Shown piece after piece: positions 1 through 7,700 of a stretch of 64,000 nucleotides of DNA. The notes below the pieces were generated by a model. The model saw nothing but the letters and a program-made list of their open reading frames with translations. It did not search any database and was not told the origin of the DNA. Numbering within the stretch: the first letter of the stretch is position 1; each line of letters opens with the position of its first letter. Origin of the DNA: Alcaligenaceae bacterium (lineage in GTDB: Bacteria > Pseudomonadota > Gammaproteobacteria > Burkholderiales > Burkholderiaceae_B); assembly GCA_013416395.1 (NCBI GenBank), contig JACCEP010000004.1, positions 248,001 through 312,000 of the forward strand, read 5' to 3'. Made by a program: the position numbers and the translations under genes.

Positions 1-37
1 GCGTCACGATTAGTGATAACGCAGCAATTACTTTCAT
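1..37 (-). CDS. 5' end of a gene for a probable exported protein (partial)
   Basis: Only the first twelve codons lie in the window, read leftwards from an ATG at 37-35. They encode MKVIAALSLIVT, which has the Lys-then-hydrophobic look of a signal peptide. A good ribosome site (AAGGAGAAGG on the minus strand) lies 5-8 bases upstream of the ATG, and this is the main reason to believe the start. The function cannot be judged from so little sequence. The gene is divergent from the antiporter gene at 254. Confidence 0.5.
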   Translation of the reverse strand, partial: MKVIAALSLIVT

Positions 38-253
38 CGCCTTCTCCTTTTTGCCTGTTTGGAGAATAACGCGTTATGGCAGGGAACGCCGCGTTGTTGT
101 AGGAACCTGTGGTGAGAGCGAGCTGGGTTAGTAATCAGGCACATACTAATCAGCTCTTGCGTTGGGGCCCGGGGAGTAGAATTCAGTCACGATATGCGCT
201 GCTTAATATATAAGGCCGCTGCTGGCAGCATATCGTTTGTTTTGAGGAGAGCT

Positions 254-1480
254 ATGTTCGAAGTCGCTGCGCTGTGCCTGGTTATCACGGCCGTACTCGC
301 CTATGTAAATCAGCGTTTCATAAAGCTGCCAACCACCATAGGTGTCATGGCCATCGCCTTGGCCATTTCCCTGTGTATTGTGATTGCAGCGTCTTTGGGG
401 CTGGATCACGGGCTTAGACGCTACGAAGTGTCTTTTCTTCAGTCGCTCGATTTTTCCGATGTCTTGATGCAGGGGATGTTGTCCTTTCTCCTCTTTGCTG
501 GCGCGTTGCACGTTGACCTTCGTGGGCTTTCGCAGTTTCGCTGGCAGGTCGGCTCGCTTGCACTGATCGGCACAGTGGCTTCCACTGTAATTGTTGGCTT
601 GGCGGTTTGGTTGATACTGCCGCTGTTAGGGGTTCAATTACCGATAATGTATTGCCTGCTCTTTGGCGCGCTGATTTCACCGACTGACCCGATTGCGGTC
701 ATGGGCATTCTTAAGCGTGCCAATGCACCAAAAAACCTTGAGGTGGTAATTGCTGGCGAGTCGTTGTTCAACGACGGGGTGAGCGTGGTGGTTTTTGCTT
801 TGTTTCTTGGTGCTGCCACCACCGGCGTAATACCCGGTTGGGGCGAGGCCGCTGGGTTGCTGCTGCGCGAGGCGGGTGGTGGCATTGTGCTGGGCCTTGT
901 GCTTGGCTATGTCGGTTTCCGCATGCTTAAAAGCATCGACCAGTATCAAGTAGAAGTGTTGTTGACGCTTGCGGCAGTAATGGGAGGCTATGCTCTGGCA
1001 AGGCGTCTGCACGTCTCTGGACCCCTGGCAATGGTTGTTTGCGGTTTGCTTATAGGGAACAACGGTAGAGCGCTGGCGATGTCCGACGAAACACGCCGCT
1101 ACGTCGATATGTTCTGGGAACTGGTTGACGAGATTCTTAATGCGGTCCTGTTTGTGCTGATAGGCCTTGAAGTGCTCTTGGTCACGTTTTCGATGCCGTT
1201 GCTGGCTGCAGGCTTGTGCGCGATTGTAGTGACCTTGCTTGGGCGATTTCTGACCGTTGGGTTTCCCATGCGTCTGGCACCTCGATTCTTCAATCTTTCG
1301 GCCAATGCGTGGCGCGTGCTGACATGGGGTGGTTTGCGTGGTGGTATCTCGGTCGCTCTTGCCTTGTCCATACCGCCAGGCCATGAACGCGAGGTGATAC
1401 TAACGCTAACCTACTGCGTGGTTGTTTTTTCTATTTTGATTCAGGGGTTGACGGTGGAGAGGGTGGTTCGGACGTTATAA
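254..1480 (+). CDS. CPA1-family Na+/H+ antiporter
   Basis: Predicted inner-membrane cation/proton antiporter of 408 residues that would exchange Na+ (or K+) for H+ in pH and salt homeostasis. The protein is hydrophobic along most of its length, with about a dozen membrane segments. Two family motifs are visible: SPTDPIAV in the middle of the protein and, shortly after, GESLFNDGVSVVVF with the Asn-Asp pair of the CPA1 ion-binding site. An upstream TTG at 194 keeps the frame open, but the ATG at 254 has GAGGAG just before it and gives the usual N-terminus, so 254 is preferred. It looks like a single-gene unit. It resembles YjcE/NhaP-type antiporters; the ion cannot be read from sequence. Confidence 0.88.
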   Translation: MFEVAALCLVITAVLAYVNQRFIKLPTTIGVMAIALAISLCIVIAASLGLDHGLRRYEVSFLQSLDFSDVLMQGMLSFLLFAGALHVDLRGLSQFRWQVGSLALIGTVASTVIVGLAVWLILPLLGVQLPIMYCLLFGALISPTDPIAVMGILKRANAPKNLEVVIAGESLFNDGVSVVVFALFLGAATTGVIPGWGEAAGLLLREAGGGIVLGLVLGYVGFRMLKSIDQYQVEVLLTLAAVMGGYALARRLHVSGPLAMVVCGLLIGNNGRALAMSDETRRYVDMFWELVDEILNAVLFVLIGLEVLLVTFSMPLLAAGLCAIVVTLLGRFLTVGFPMRLAPRFFNLSANAWRVLTWGGLRGGISVALALSIPPGHEREVILTLTYCVVVFSILIQGLTVERVVRTL

Positions 1481-1663
1481 CGCCAATGGTGCTGACGACA
1501 TGTCAACGCATAGCGCTGCACTCAGTGGCGCGTTTGTGATGCAGACACACCCCCCAACCGGTTCCAGTCGCTCAGGAGATGTTTGCTCTTAAAAAATGAA
1601 GGTCAGAAAGTGTTTCGTTATGGCTGGACCTAAGTCCATTTTTTTCTTGAACACAATCTTAAC

Positions 1664-1683
1664 TTGTATTGTTATAAGTACAT
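1664..1683 (+). promoter_or_regulatory. Putative GntR operator before the dehydratase/lyase operon
   Basis: The 20-mer TTGTATTGTTATAAGTACAT lies 50 bases upstream of the dehydratase ATG. Its reverse complement, with one mismatch, occurs at 6236-6255 in front of the Bug/GntR operon. It contains the dyad TGTA-N10-TACA. A possible promoter overlaps it: TTGAAC at 1647-1652 and TTATAA at 1672-1677, with a long 19-base spacer. Its position fits repression by the neighbouring GntR protein. The sharing is seen directly; the regulator assignment is inferred. Confidence 0.6.
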
Positions 1684-1732
1684 CTTTACAATTCAAGCAT
1701 TGACCCAAAACTGTCTTATCGAGGAGCCTCGC

Positions 1733-3007
1733 ATGGCGGCACAGACATTAGCTCAGAAACTGATTGCGCGAGCCTGTCAGCGTGAAACGGTCGCGGTGGG
1801 CGAAATCGTGACGTGTGACGTGGACTTAGCCATGTTTCACGACTCCAGTGGCCCTCGTCGTCTGAAGCCCATGCTCGAGAAAATGAACGCGCAGATCTGG
1901 GATAAGTCCAAGGTCGTTCTGGTCATGGATCACTATGTACCCGAAGAAGATGATGATTCGCGTCGCATCTTGAAAATCGCCCGTGACTGGGCGCGCGAGC
2001 AGCAGCTCCCGCATGTATACGACTCCATCGGTATTTGTCATGTGGTGCTTCCTCAAAAAGGGCATTTGCGGCCTGGCATGTTCTGTGTCGGTGGCGATTC
2101 GCACTCGCCTACGGGAGGCGCGTTTGGTACCTATATGTTTGGCATTGGCAGCACAGAAATGCTGGGTGTGGTCGTAACCGGAAAAATCTGGGTGAAAACA
2201 CCCACAACGATTTCCATGCAGTGGTCAGGGCGCCTGACGCCCGGGGTAACGGCCAAAGACATGATGCTGCACATGATTGGTCTGTATGGCACGAACGGCG
2301 CGAATTACGGCGCTGTTGAATTCTCCGGTAGTGCGGTTTCTGCCTTGCCGATGCAAGAGCGAATGACGCTGTCCAACATGAGTGCAGAATTGGGTGCTCA
2401 GGTCGGTCTGATTGCACCGGATCAAACGACAATGGATTATCTGCGCGCAATAGGTGTCGACATCGAGATTGATCTGAACCACTGGAAAACTGATGAAGAC
2501 GCAGACCGTGAAATTCGGGCGTTCGATGCTTCACAGCTTGCTCCCATGGTGGCTGCGCCCCATAGCCCCGAAAACGTACATTCGGTTGAAGATTTTAACG
2601 ATGTAGACATCCAGATAGCGTATATCGGCGCGTGTACCGGCGCCAAGCTCGAAGACTTACGTGCAGCGGCTCAGGTTCTGAAAGGGCAGCGGGTCGATCC
2701 GCGTGTGCGGCTCATGGTGGCGCCTGCGACCATGCGCGACCAGCAAGATGCACAAAAAGAAGGAATTATGGATATCTTGGTTGGGGCGGGGGCACAGGTT
2801 TTTGCAACGTCTTGTGGGGCATGTTCAGGCTACGGAAATGCGCTGGCCGGTGCCTCCAATGTTATCTCCAGCACAGCACGCAACTTCAAAGGCCGTATGG
2901 GTTCGGTGGATACCAATGTGTACCTGGCTTCGCCCTACACAGTGGCTGCTTCGGCATTGACAGGCCGTATCGCCGATCCACGAGCTATTTTGGCGGAGGC
3001 TAAATAA
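1733..3007 (+). CDS. Aconitase/isopropylmalate-isomerase family dehydratase, large subunit (DmdA/LeuC-like)
   Basis: Large, iron-sulfur subunit (424 residues) of a hydro-lyase of the aconitase superfamily, acting in the cytoplasm on a hydroxy-di/tricarboxylate. The three likely 4Fe-4S ligands are Cys301, Cys361 and Cys364 (in IGACTGAKLEDL and TSCGACSGYGN). VMDHYVP near residue 64 and GDSHSPTGGAFG near 121 are typical active-site stretches. The loop after Cys301 reads TGAK rather than the TNGR of isopropylmalate isomerase, which argues against a plain LeuC. The ATG at 1733 has GAGGAG eleven bases upstream and gives the usual family length; the frame is open back to a TTG at 1664. It overlaps its small subunit by one base and is followed by an isocitrate-lyase-family gene, the arrangement expected for 2,3-dimethylmalate-type metabolism (DmdA/DmdB plus lyase). 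The true substrate could instead be a methylcitrate- or citramalate-like acid. Confidence 0.85.
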   Translation: MAAQTLAQKLIARACQRETVAVGEIVTCDVDLAMFHDSSGPRRLKPMLEKMNAQIWDKSKVVLVMDHYVPEEDDDSRRILKIARDWAREQQLPHVYDSIGICHVVLPQKGHLRPGMFCVGGDSHSPTGGAFGTYMFGIGSTEMLGVVVTGKIWVKTPTTISMQWSGRLTPGVTAKDMMLHMIGLYGTNGANYGAVEFSGSAVSALPMQERMTLSNMSAELGAQVGLIAPDQTTMDYLRAIGVDIEIDLNHWKTDEDADREIRAFDASQLAPMVAAPHSPENVHSVEDFNDVDIQIAYIGACTGAKLEDLRAAAQVLKGQRVDPRVRLMVAPATMRDQQDAQKEGIMDILVGAGAQVFATSCGACSGYGNALAGASNVISSTARNFKGRMGSVDTNVYLASPYTVAASALTGRIADPRAILAEAK

Positions 3008-3516
3008 TGGAACGTCACCGAGTCTGGCGTGTCGGCGAAAATGTTGACACCGACGCGCTTGCGCCTGGCGCATACATGAAGCTGGACTTGCCTGAAATGG
3101 CCGGTCATTGCCTGGAAGCCCGTTATCCGGGGCTCGCTGCCGCATTTCGCCCTGGTGATGTAATCGTTGCCGGGCCAGGTTTTGGCATTGGGTCGTCGCG
3201 TGAACAAGCCGTTGGCGTGCTGGTGCAGCTTGGTGTGAAGGCTGTCATTGCCCCTTCGTTCAGCGGCCTGTACTTTCGCAATGCATTTAACCTCGGTTTG
3301 CTTGCTATTGTTTGTCCAGAGGCCGAGCTCATCGCTGAAGGCAGCTACATAGAAATAGACACCGAGAAGTCGGTGCTCTGCGTGCACGGTGGGGAGAACG
3401 CGGGTGACGCCTCGCCCCGAATACTCGATTGCGACAGCATCCCTTCGTTTCTTGTTGAAATGGTGGCTGCAGGTGGTTTGCTGGCGCAATTGCAGCGCAA
3501 ACTCGCCGCGTCTTAA
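3007..3516 (+). CDS. Aconitase/isopropylmalate-isomerase family dehydratase, small subunit (DmdB/LeuD-like)
   Basis: The 169-residue swivel-domain partner of the large subunit just upstream; together they form the active site of the dehydratase. The family signature GIGSSREQA sits near residue 60, and its Arg normally contacts a substrate carboxylate. It is followed by VKAVIAPSFSGLYFRNAFN, the standard continuation in LeuD/DmdB proteins. The start codon overlaps the stop of the large subunit (TAATG), so translation is probably coupled and the subunits made in equal amounts. Its length is typical of the short archaeal-type small subunits rather than the roughly 200-residue bacterial LeuD. Confidence 0.85.
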   Translation: MERHRVWRVGENVDTDALAPGAYMKLDLPEMAGHCLEARYPGLAAAFRPGDVIVAGPGFGIGSSREQAVGVLVQLGVKAVIAPSFSGLYFRNAFNLGLLAIVCPEAELIAEGSYIEIDTEKSVLCVHGGENAGDASPRILDCDSIPSFLVEMVAAGGLLAQLQRKLAAS

Positions 3517-3566
3517 TTCATACTGCCGCACTCATTTTTCAGCGCAAGCTATCTTATTAAAGACTG

Positions 3567-4424
3567 ATGAAAACACTCAAATCCCTTTTGCAGAACTCTT
3601 CTTGCCTGCTGGTGCCAGGCGTCTACGATGCGTTCTCCGCACTTATTGCCGAGAAATCGGGTTTTCAAGCTGTCTATTTGTCGGGTGCATCAATTGCCTA
3701 CACCAGGTTGGGCCGATCTGATGTGGGCCTGACAACTTATACCGAAGTTGAGCAGACCCTGTCGCGGATTGCTGATCGTGTTGACGTGCCCATTGTGGTT
3801 GATGGTGATACAGGCTTTGGCAATGCGCTGAATGTGATACGTACGGTAAGAGGGTTTGAAAAGGCCGGAGCATCCATGATCCAGCTCGAAGACCAGACAT
3901 TTCCAAAGCGTTGTGGGCATTTGGCAGGCAAGTCTGTGATTCCGGTCACAGAGATGTGCAACAAACTCAAGGCGGCGCTGGACGCACGTCGCAGTGACGA
4001 TACGCTGATTCTTGCTCGCACCGATGCGGCGGCTGTCGAAGGATTGGATGCGGCGCTCGAGCGTGCGCAGGCCTACATGGAGTGCGGGGTGGATGTTCTG
4101 TTTGTCGAAGCATTGCGAACAGAAGATGAGATGCGTCAGGCGTGTGACCGTTTCAGAGGCCGGCTGCCTTTGCTGGCAAATATGGTGGAAGGCGGTATGA
4201 CGCCCATACATTCTGCTGATGAACTAGGCCAGCTCGGGTTCAGCATTGTTATTTTCCCAGGTGGTGCTGCGCGCGCCGTAGCCCATGCCCTTCAGAACTA
4301 TTATCGCCAACTTCAGCAGGACGGTTCAACGGCGGGCTCGGCTGATGCCATGCTGAACTTTGAACAGCTCAATGAATTGATAGACACACCCTCGTTGCTG
4401 GAAGATGCGGCGCGCTATCAATGA
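3567..4424 (+). CDS. Isocitrate lyase/PEP mutase family lyase (2,3-dimethylmalate- or methylisocitrate-lyase-like)
   Basis: Cytoplasmic Mg2+-dependent lyase (285 residues) of the isocitrate lyase/phosphonomutase superfamily, which cleaves a 2-hydroxyacid between C2 and C3 to give pyruvate or glyoxylate plus a second acid. The signature KRCGH at residues 114-118 carries the catalytic Cys116. The metal site VVDGDTGFG contributes Asp79 and Asp81, and QLED gives Glu108. The presence of Cys116 separates it from oxaloacetate decarboxylases and PEP mutases and favours a true C-C lyase. It lies 50 bases after the dehydratase small subunit in the same direction. By analogy with the Eubacterium barkeri nicotinate pathway, a likely reaction is 2,3-dimethylmalate to propionate and pyruvate; methylisocitrate cleavage is the main alternative. 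Confidence 0.82.
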   Translation: MKTLKSLLQNSSCLLVPGVYDAFSALIAEKSGFQAVYLSGASIAYTRLGRSDVGLTTYTEVEQTLSRIADRVDVPIVVDGDTGFGNALNVIRTVRGFEKAGASMIQLEDQTFPKRCGHLAGKSVIPVTEMCNKLKAALDARRSDDTLILARTDAAAVEGLDAALERAQAYMECGVDVLFVEALRTEDEMRQACDRFRGRLPLLANMVEGGMTPIHSADELGQLGFSIVIFPGGAARAVAHALQNYYRQLQQDGSTAGSADAMLNFEQLNELIDTPSLLEDAARYQ

Positions 4425-4442
4425 CGCAGGAGGTGAACGTAA

Positions 4443-5210
4443 TTATTTATGGTCGTCGAGAATCCAGCCCTCTGTGCCTTTGCTGCGCTTGTTGGATAGC
4501 GCCATGCGGTATTCAAAGCACTCGGGGTTATAGACGGCAATCAAATACTCTACGGGTCGCCCCTTGGTATCGCGTGTCAGGCGTTTGATGCAAAGCAGAG
4601 GTGAAGAAATCTCCACGTTGAGTGCTTCGGCATGGTGCGCGTCGGCGGCGGTGGCTGTAAAGGACTGCTCGGCCGACCCCAGCCGGATCCCGAGGCCCTT
4701 TAGTAGCATTTGCAGCGGTGCGCGCGTCATGTCTTCTTCGGTGTAGCGACATCCGATATCCTCGGGCACGTAGGTGACAAGATAAGAGAATGGCGCATCT
4801 TTGTGGTAACGCACACGTGTTGCCTTCTGGACTTTGCTGTTGGCCGGCAGTTCCAGATGGTGCCTAGCAGTGTCATTGGCCGTTTCATACTCAAAGCTAA
4901 GTAGACGGACGGTGGTACCGGTGCCCATCTTGTTCAGATGAGCAACCAGTTTGTTTATGTCTGCAGGCAGCGGGTGAGTCGCCACGTTTCGGGCAGTAGG
5001 AAACGTGCCCGAACCCTGGCGCCGTTCGATCAGGCCGTCGCGTTGCAACAAATCTAAAGAACGACGTATGGTCAGACGCGAGACCTGGTACTTTTCAGCC
5101 AGATGGTTTTCGCCCGGCATGGCCTCTTGTTGATCATAGTGGCCGTTTTCTATCGCCTGTTTGAGCAGGCGATAGATTTTATAGTAACGAGGCGTGGGGT
5201 TTTCGATCAT
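4443..5210 (-). CDS. GntR-family transcriptional regulator (HutC/UTRA subfamily)
   Basis: DNA-binding repressor of 255 residues. Residues 1-75 form the winged helix (ENHLAEKYQVSRLTIRRSLDLL followed by the wing RRQGSGTF), and residues from about 95 to 235 form a UTRA ligand-binding domain, as in HutC and FarR. It is the second gene of an operon with the Bug binding protein (8-base gap) and converges on the dehydratase/lyase operon. Two near-identical 20-base sites, at 1664-1683 and 6236-6255, flank the region and are the obvious operators. It therefore probably represses both operons until a pathway intermediate binds. Confidence 0.88.
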   Translation of the reverse strand: MIENPTPRYYKIYRLLKQAIENGHYDQQEAMPGENHLAEKYQVSRLTIRRSLDLLQRDGLIERRQGSGTFPTARNVATHPLPADINKLVAHLNKMGTGTTVRLLSFEYETANDTARHHLELPANSKVQKATRVRYHKDAPFSYLVTYVPEDIGCRYTEEDMTRAPLQMLLKGLGIRLGSAEQSFTATAADAHHAEALNVEISSPLLCIKRLTRDTKGRPVEYLIAVYNPECFEYRMALSNKRSKGTEGWILDDHK

Positions 5211-5218
5211 AGTCTCAG

Positions 5219-6184
5219 TCAGTCAGCGGTAACTCCGGTGAATTTTACGACTTTGGCATACCGTTTGATGTCTTCCGATACGAACTGTGCAAATTGCTCA
5301 GGCGTATTGGTGACCACAGTGCCGCCTTCAGGCTCGATGAGCCTGACGAAGTCTGCGCGCTTTGCACCTTCGACAACTGCCTGGTTTAGTTGATCGACGC
5401 GTTCCTTGGACATACCTGCGGGCCCAAACATACCGAACCAAGCCTTGGATGAAAAACCGTCAACAGTATCGCCGATGGGTGGCAATGATGGAAATTGCTT
5501 CATAGACTTAGGGCTGGTTACGCCCAGAAATTTAATGCGGTCGCCGCCGTAAAAAGGCATTACGTTTACGGCACTGGCGAACATGAGATCAACCTGACCG
5601 CCGACAAGGTCTTGCAAAGCGGGTGCGGTGCCTTTATAGGGCACGGTAAGCCCCTTGATGCCGGCGTTCATTTCAAAGCTGGCAGTTGCCATATGCAGAG
5701 AAGATCCTACTCCGCCAATTGCAAACGAGTATTTTCCTGGGTTCTTCTTGGCGAGTTCGATGAGACCACTTATGTTATCCGCCGGAAAGTCTTTGCGCGC
5801 GATGAGTACGCTGGGTACTTCGGCCAGCATGCTAATAGGCGTGAAGTCTTTCTCTGGATCAAAAGGCAGTTTTTTGTAGAGTGTGGCATTGACCGTGAAG
5901 CTGGTAAAGCTTACCAGCAGCGTGTTGCCATCTTTTGGGGCCTTCGCTACCGCGTCAGCGGCGATATTGCCACCGGCTCCCGGACGGTTCTCCACGATGA
6001 CTGTTTGCTTAAGAATATCGGTCATCTCTTTGGCGATCCCACGGGCAACGCGGTCTGTTGTACCGCCAGGAGACGCACCAACCACAAGCTTGAGCGGTGG
6101 GGTGTCGGCTGCTGCATAAGAAGGAAGCGCAGCATAGGCAGCCAGCGCGCCAAGAAGGCTGACGCGTATAAAGAGTTTGTGCAT
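5219..6184 (-). CDS. Bug-type (TctC-like) periplasmic solute-binding protein
   Basis: Secreted binding protein of 321 residues of the tripartite tricarboxylate transporter receptor family. A signal peptide with cleavage around residue 25 (PSYAAADT) is followed by the typical LVVGASPGGTTDRVAR ligand loop and VIVENRPGAGGNIAAD. Such proteins capture small carboxylates in the periplasm. No TctA/TctB permease genes are nearby, as is common for the expanded Bug family in Bordetella and relatives, so it must share a permease encoded elsewhere or act as a sensor. It is cotranscribed with the GntR gene. Given the neighbouring dehydratase and lyase, its ligand is plausibly their branched hydroxy-di- or tricarboxylate. 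Confidence 0.9.
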   Translation of the reverse strand: MHKLFIRVSLLGALAAYAALPSYAAADTPPLKLVVGASPGGTTDRVARGIAKEMTDILKQTVIVENRPGAGGNIAADAVAKAPKDGNTLLVSFTSFTVNATLYKKLPFDPEKDFTPISMLAEVPSVLIARKDFPADNISGLIELAKKNPGKYSFAIGGVGSSLHMATASFEMNAGIKGLTVPYKGTAPALQDLVGGQVDLMFASAVNVMPFYGGDRIKFLGVTSPKSMKQFPSLPPIGDTVDGFSSKAWFGMFGPAGMSKERVDQLNQAVVEGAKRADFVRLIEPEGGTVVTNTPEQFAQFVSEDIKRYAKVVKFTGVTAD

Positions 6185-6235
6185 GTGATGGTCTCCTCTG
6201 ATACATGCATTTGAAGTATGTCAGTGATCATATAC

Positions 6236-6255
6236 ATGTACTGATAACAATACAA
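6236..6255 (-). promoter_or_regulatory. Putative GntR operator before the Bug/GntR operon
   Basis: On the minus strand this reads TTGTATTGTTATCAGTACAT, identical in 19 of 20 positions to the site at 1664-1683. It is 52 bases upstream of the Bug ATG, the same distance class as the partner site. It suggests autoregulation of the GntR gene together with coordinate control of the dehydratase/lyase operon. Confidence 0.6.
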
Positions 6256-6324
6256 CTAGGGAAAGCGAGAGAACTGAAGGGCGCTGGCAGGATTCTGCAG
6301 ATGGCACGCCCTGATGCTTCGTCT

Positions 6325-7212
6325 TTATTGCTCCATAGTCAGATGATCAACGAAAAGTCGCGCTGCGCTGGGCAATGATTCTTTAGAACGCATGCAAATG
6401 TCAATGCTGCGCTTGGCCCAGTTTTCATCAATGGGGATTAGCTTGATGTCGAATATGTTTGAATAAAGCTTTGCGATATTTACAGGCAGTACGCCAATGC
6501 CCAGGCCGGCATCAACCATAAAGCACAGCGTGTCAAAGCCGGTTACCTGAATTTTTATGTTCATGTTGCGCTGCATGTTATCGGCGGCGTGGGCGACAAT
6601 ATGGTTTATGTTGCTGCCCTGGTGCAGGCCGATAAAGTCGTAATCGAGCGCCTCTTCAAATTTGATTTTTTCTCTTTTTAATAGGGCATGGTCCGCAGGC
6701 ACGATCAATGCCAAGCGATCTTTTTTGTATGGCAATACCTGTAAATTGTCACCAGAATAAGAATTAGAAAAGATGCCAACGTCGGCAGCGTTTTCCTGTA
6801 CAGCCTTGATAATCAGTGTGCTCACTTTCTCTTCAAGCTGAATTTGAACGTTCGGGTATTGAGCGTGAAAACGTTTTATATCTTTAGGCAAAAACTGTGT
6901 AATCACCGAAATATTTGCAACGACGCGAACAATGCCGCGCTCGCCGCTTGAATACTCGCTCATTTGAATGGAGATATCTTCAAGGCCGTGCAAGGCTCGT
7001 CGTGCAAGTGAAGACAAGGCCAGGCCCGCTGTTGTGGGGGTAACCCCCTTATTGGTTCGGGTAAGCAGCGTTGTCTTCAAGGCTTCTTCCAGCTCACTGA
7101 TGCGCTTGCTGACGGCTGCAGCGGCAATAAACTCACGCTCTGCCGTTCCGGCAATGGTTCCCTCTTCGAGTACGCTGAGAAACAGCCTGAGTGACGTAGG
7201 GTCCAGGTGCAT
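6325..7212 (-). CDS. LysR-family transcriptional regulator
   Basis: LysR-type regulator of 295 residues. The N-terminal winged helix-turn-helix covers residues 1-60 (SLRLFLSVLEEGTIAGTAEREFIAAAAVSKRI, written here in part) and is followed by a periplasmic-binding-protein-like effector domain to the end. The HTH has Ile-Ala-Gly-Thr in place of the usual Phe-Ala-Ala-Ala, a mild divergence. It points away from the GMC oxidoreductase gene at 7701, with a pseudogene remnant between them, so it may control the GMC/CoA-transferase/lyase operon. It also precedes the Bug operon in the same direction, with a 140-base gap that contains that operon's own operator. Confidence 0.88.
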   Translation of the reverse strand: MHLDPTSLRLFLSVLEEGTIAGTAEREFIAAAAVSKRISELEEALKTTLLTRTNKGVTPTTAGLALSSLARRALHGLEDISIQMSEYSSGERGIVRVVANISVITQFLPKDIKRFHAQYPNVQIQLEEKVSTLIIKAVQENAADVGIFSNSYSGDNLQVLPYKKDRLALIVPADHALLKREKIKFEEALDYDFIGLHQGSNINHIVAHAADNMQRNMNIKIQVTGFDTLCFMVDAGLGIGVLPVNIAKLYSNIFDIKLIPIDENWAKRSIDICMRSKESLPSAARLFVDHLTMEQ

Positions 7213-7387
7213 AATGAGGGCTCACATAAATAAGACAGGGCTCAGGGGCTTGCGACAGGTACCGCCATCGCATTTTACGATGGCGGCGTCATGATTTGCC
7301 GCTTTTATTGCTCAGGTGAACTTGATAATCTTGGTTGTTCCCTTAAGTACGCGACGGAACCGTTACAGGCTATAGGCAGAAGCGTAC

Positions 7388-7664
7388 ATGGGCTTGATAA
7401 ATAGCTTTCTCTTTCGGCAGCAGGAATATATTGACGGAGGAAGGTCCGACGCGAACTCGAAAGGAAAAATTTACTGTCCGCAATCCTTTCAATGCGAGCA
7501 TCATAGGCACTATTCCTAACTTAGGTACAGTGGAAACCGTACAGGCAATTAATGCTGCCGAGAAGGCATTGGCTGAGTGGAAAGCCAGAACAGGTAAAGA
7601 GCGTGGAGCTAATCTCGAAATGAAACACCTCCGTATGTCAGGGAACCTCACTCCGATGTCTTAG
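7388..7664 (+). pseudogene. Remnant of a succinate-semialdehyde dehydrogenase (gabD-like) gene, frameshifted and truncated
   Basis: Two reading frames together give the N-terminus of a GabD-type aldehyde dehydrogenase. From the ATG at 7388 the frame reads FRQQEYIDGGRSDANSKGKI. At about 7470-7478, in a GGAAAAATTT run, the homology jumps to another frame reading FTVRNPFNASIIGTIPNLG and then AINAAEKALAEWKARTGKER. One missing base explains the jump. Similarity stops near 7620 and the frame ends at 7664, so only about 75 of roughly 480 residues remain and the catalytic domains are absent. The identification rests on memory of GabD sequences, not a search. It marks an old deletion next to the GMC operon. 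Confidence 0.7.
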
Positions 7665-7700
7665 CCGGCATCGTGTTAACGAAATTTTGGATGTCTCCAG

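Noticed and set aside
677-1384. A 235-residue minus-strand frame opposite the antiporter gene
   Set aside because: It is a shadow of a well-supported coding frame and gives a His/Gln/Arg-rich product without a domain.
1733-3516. Housekeeping leuC/leuD for leucine synthesis
   Set aside because: There is no leuB or leuA nearby, the loop after Cys301 differs from LeuC, the small subunit is short, and the next gene is an isocitrate-lyase-family lyase.
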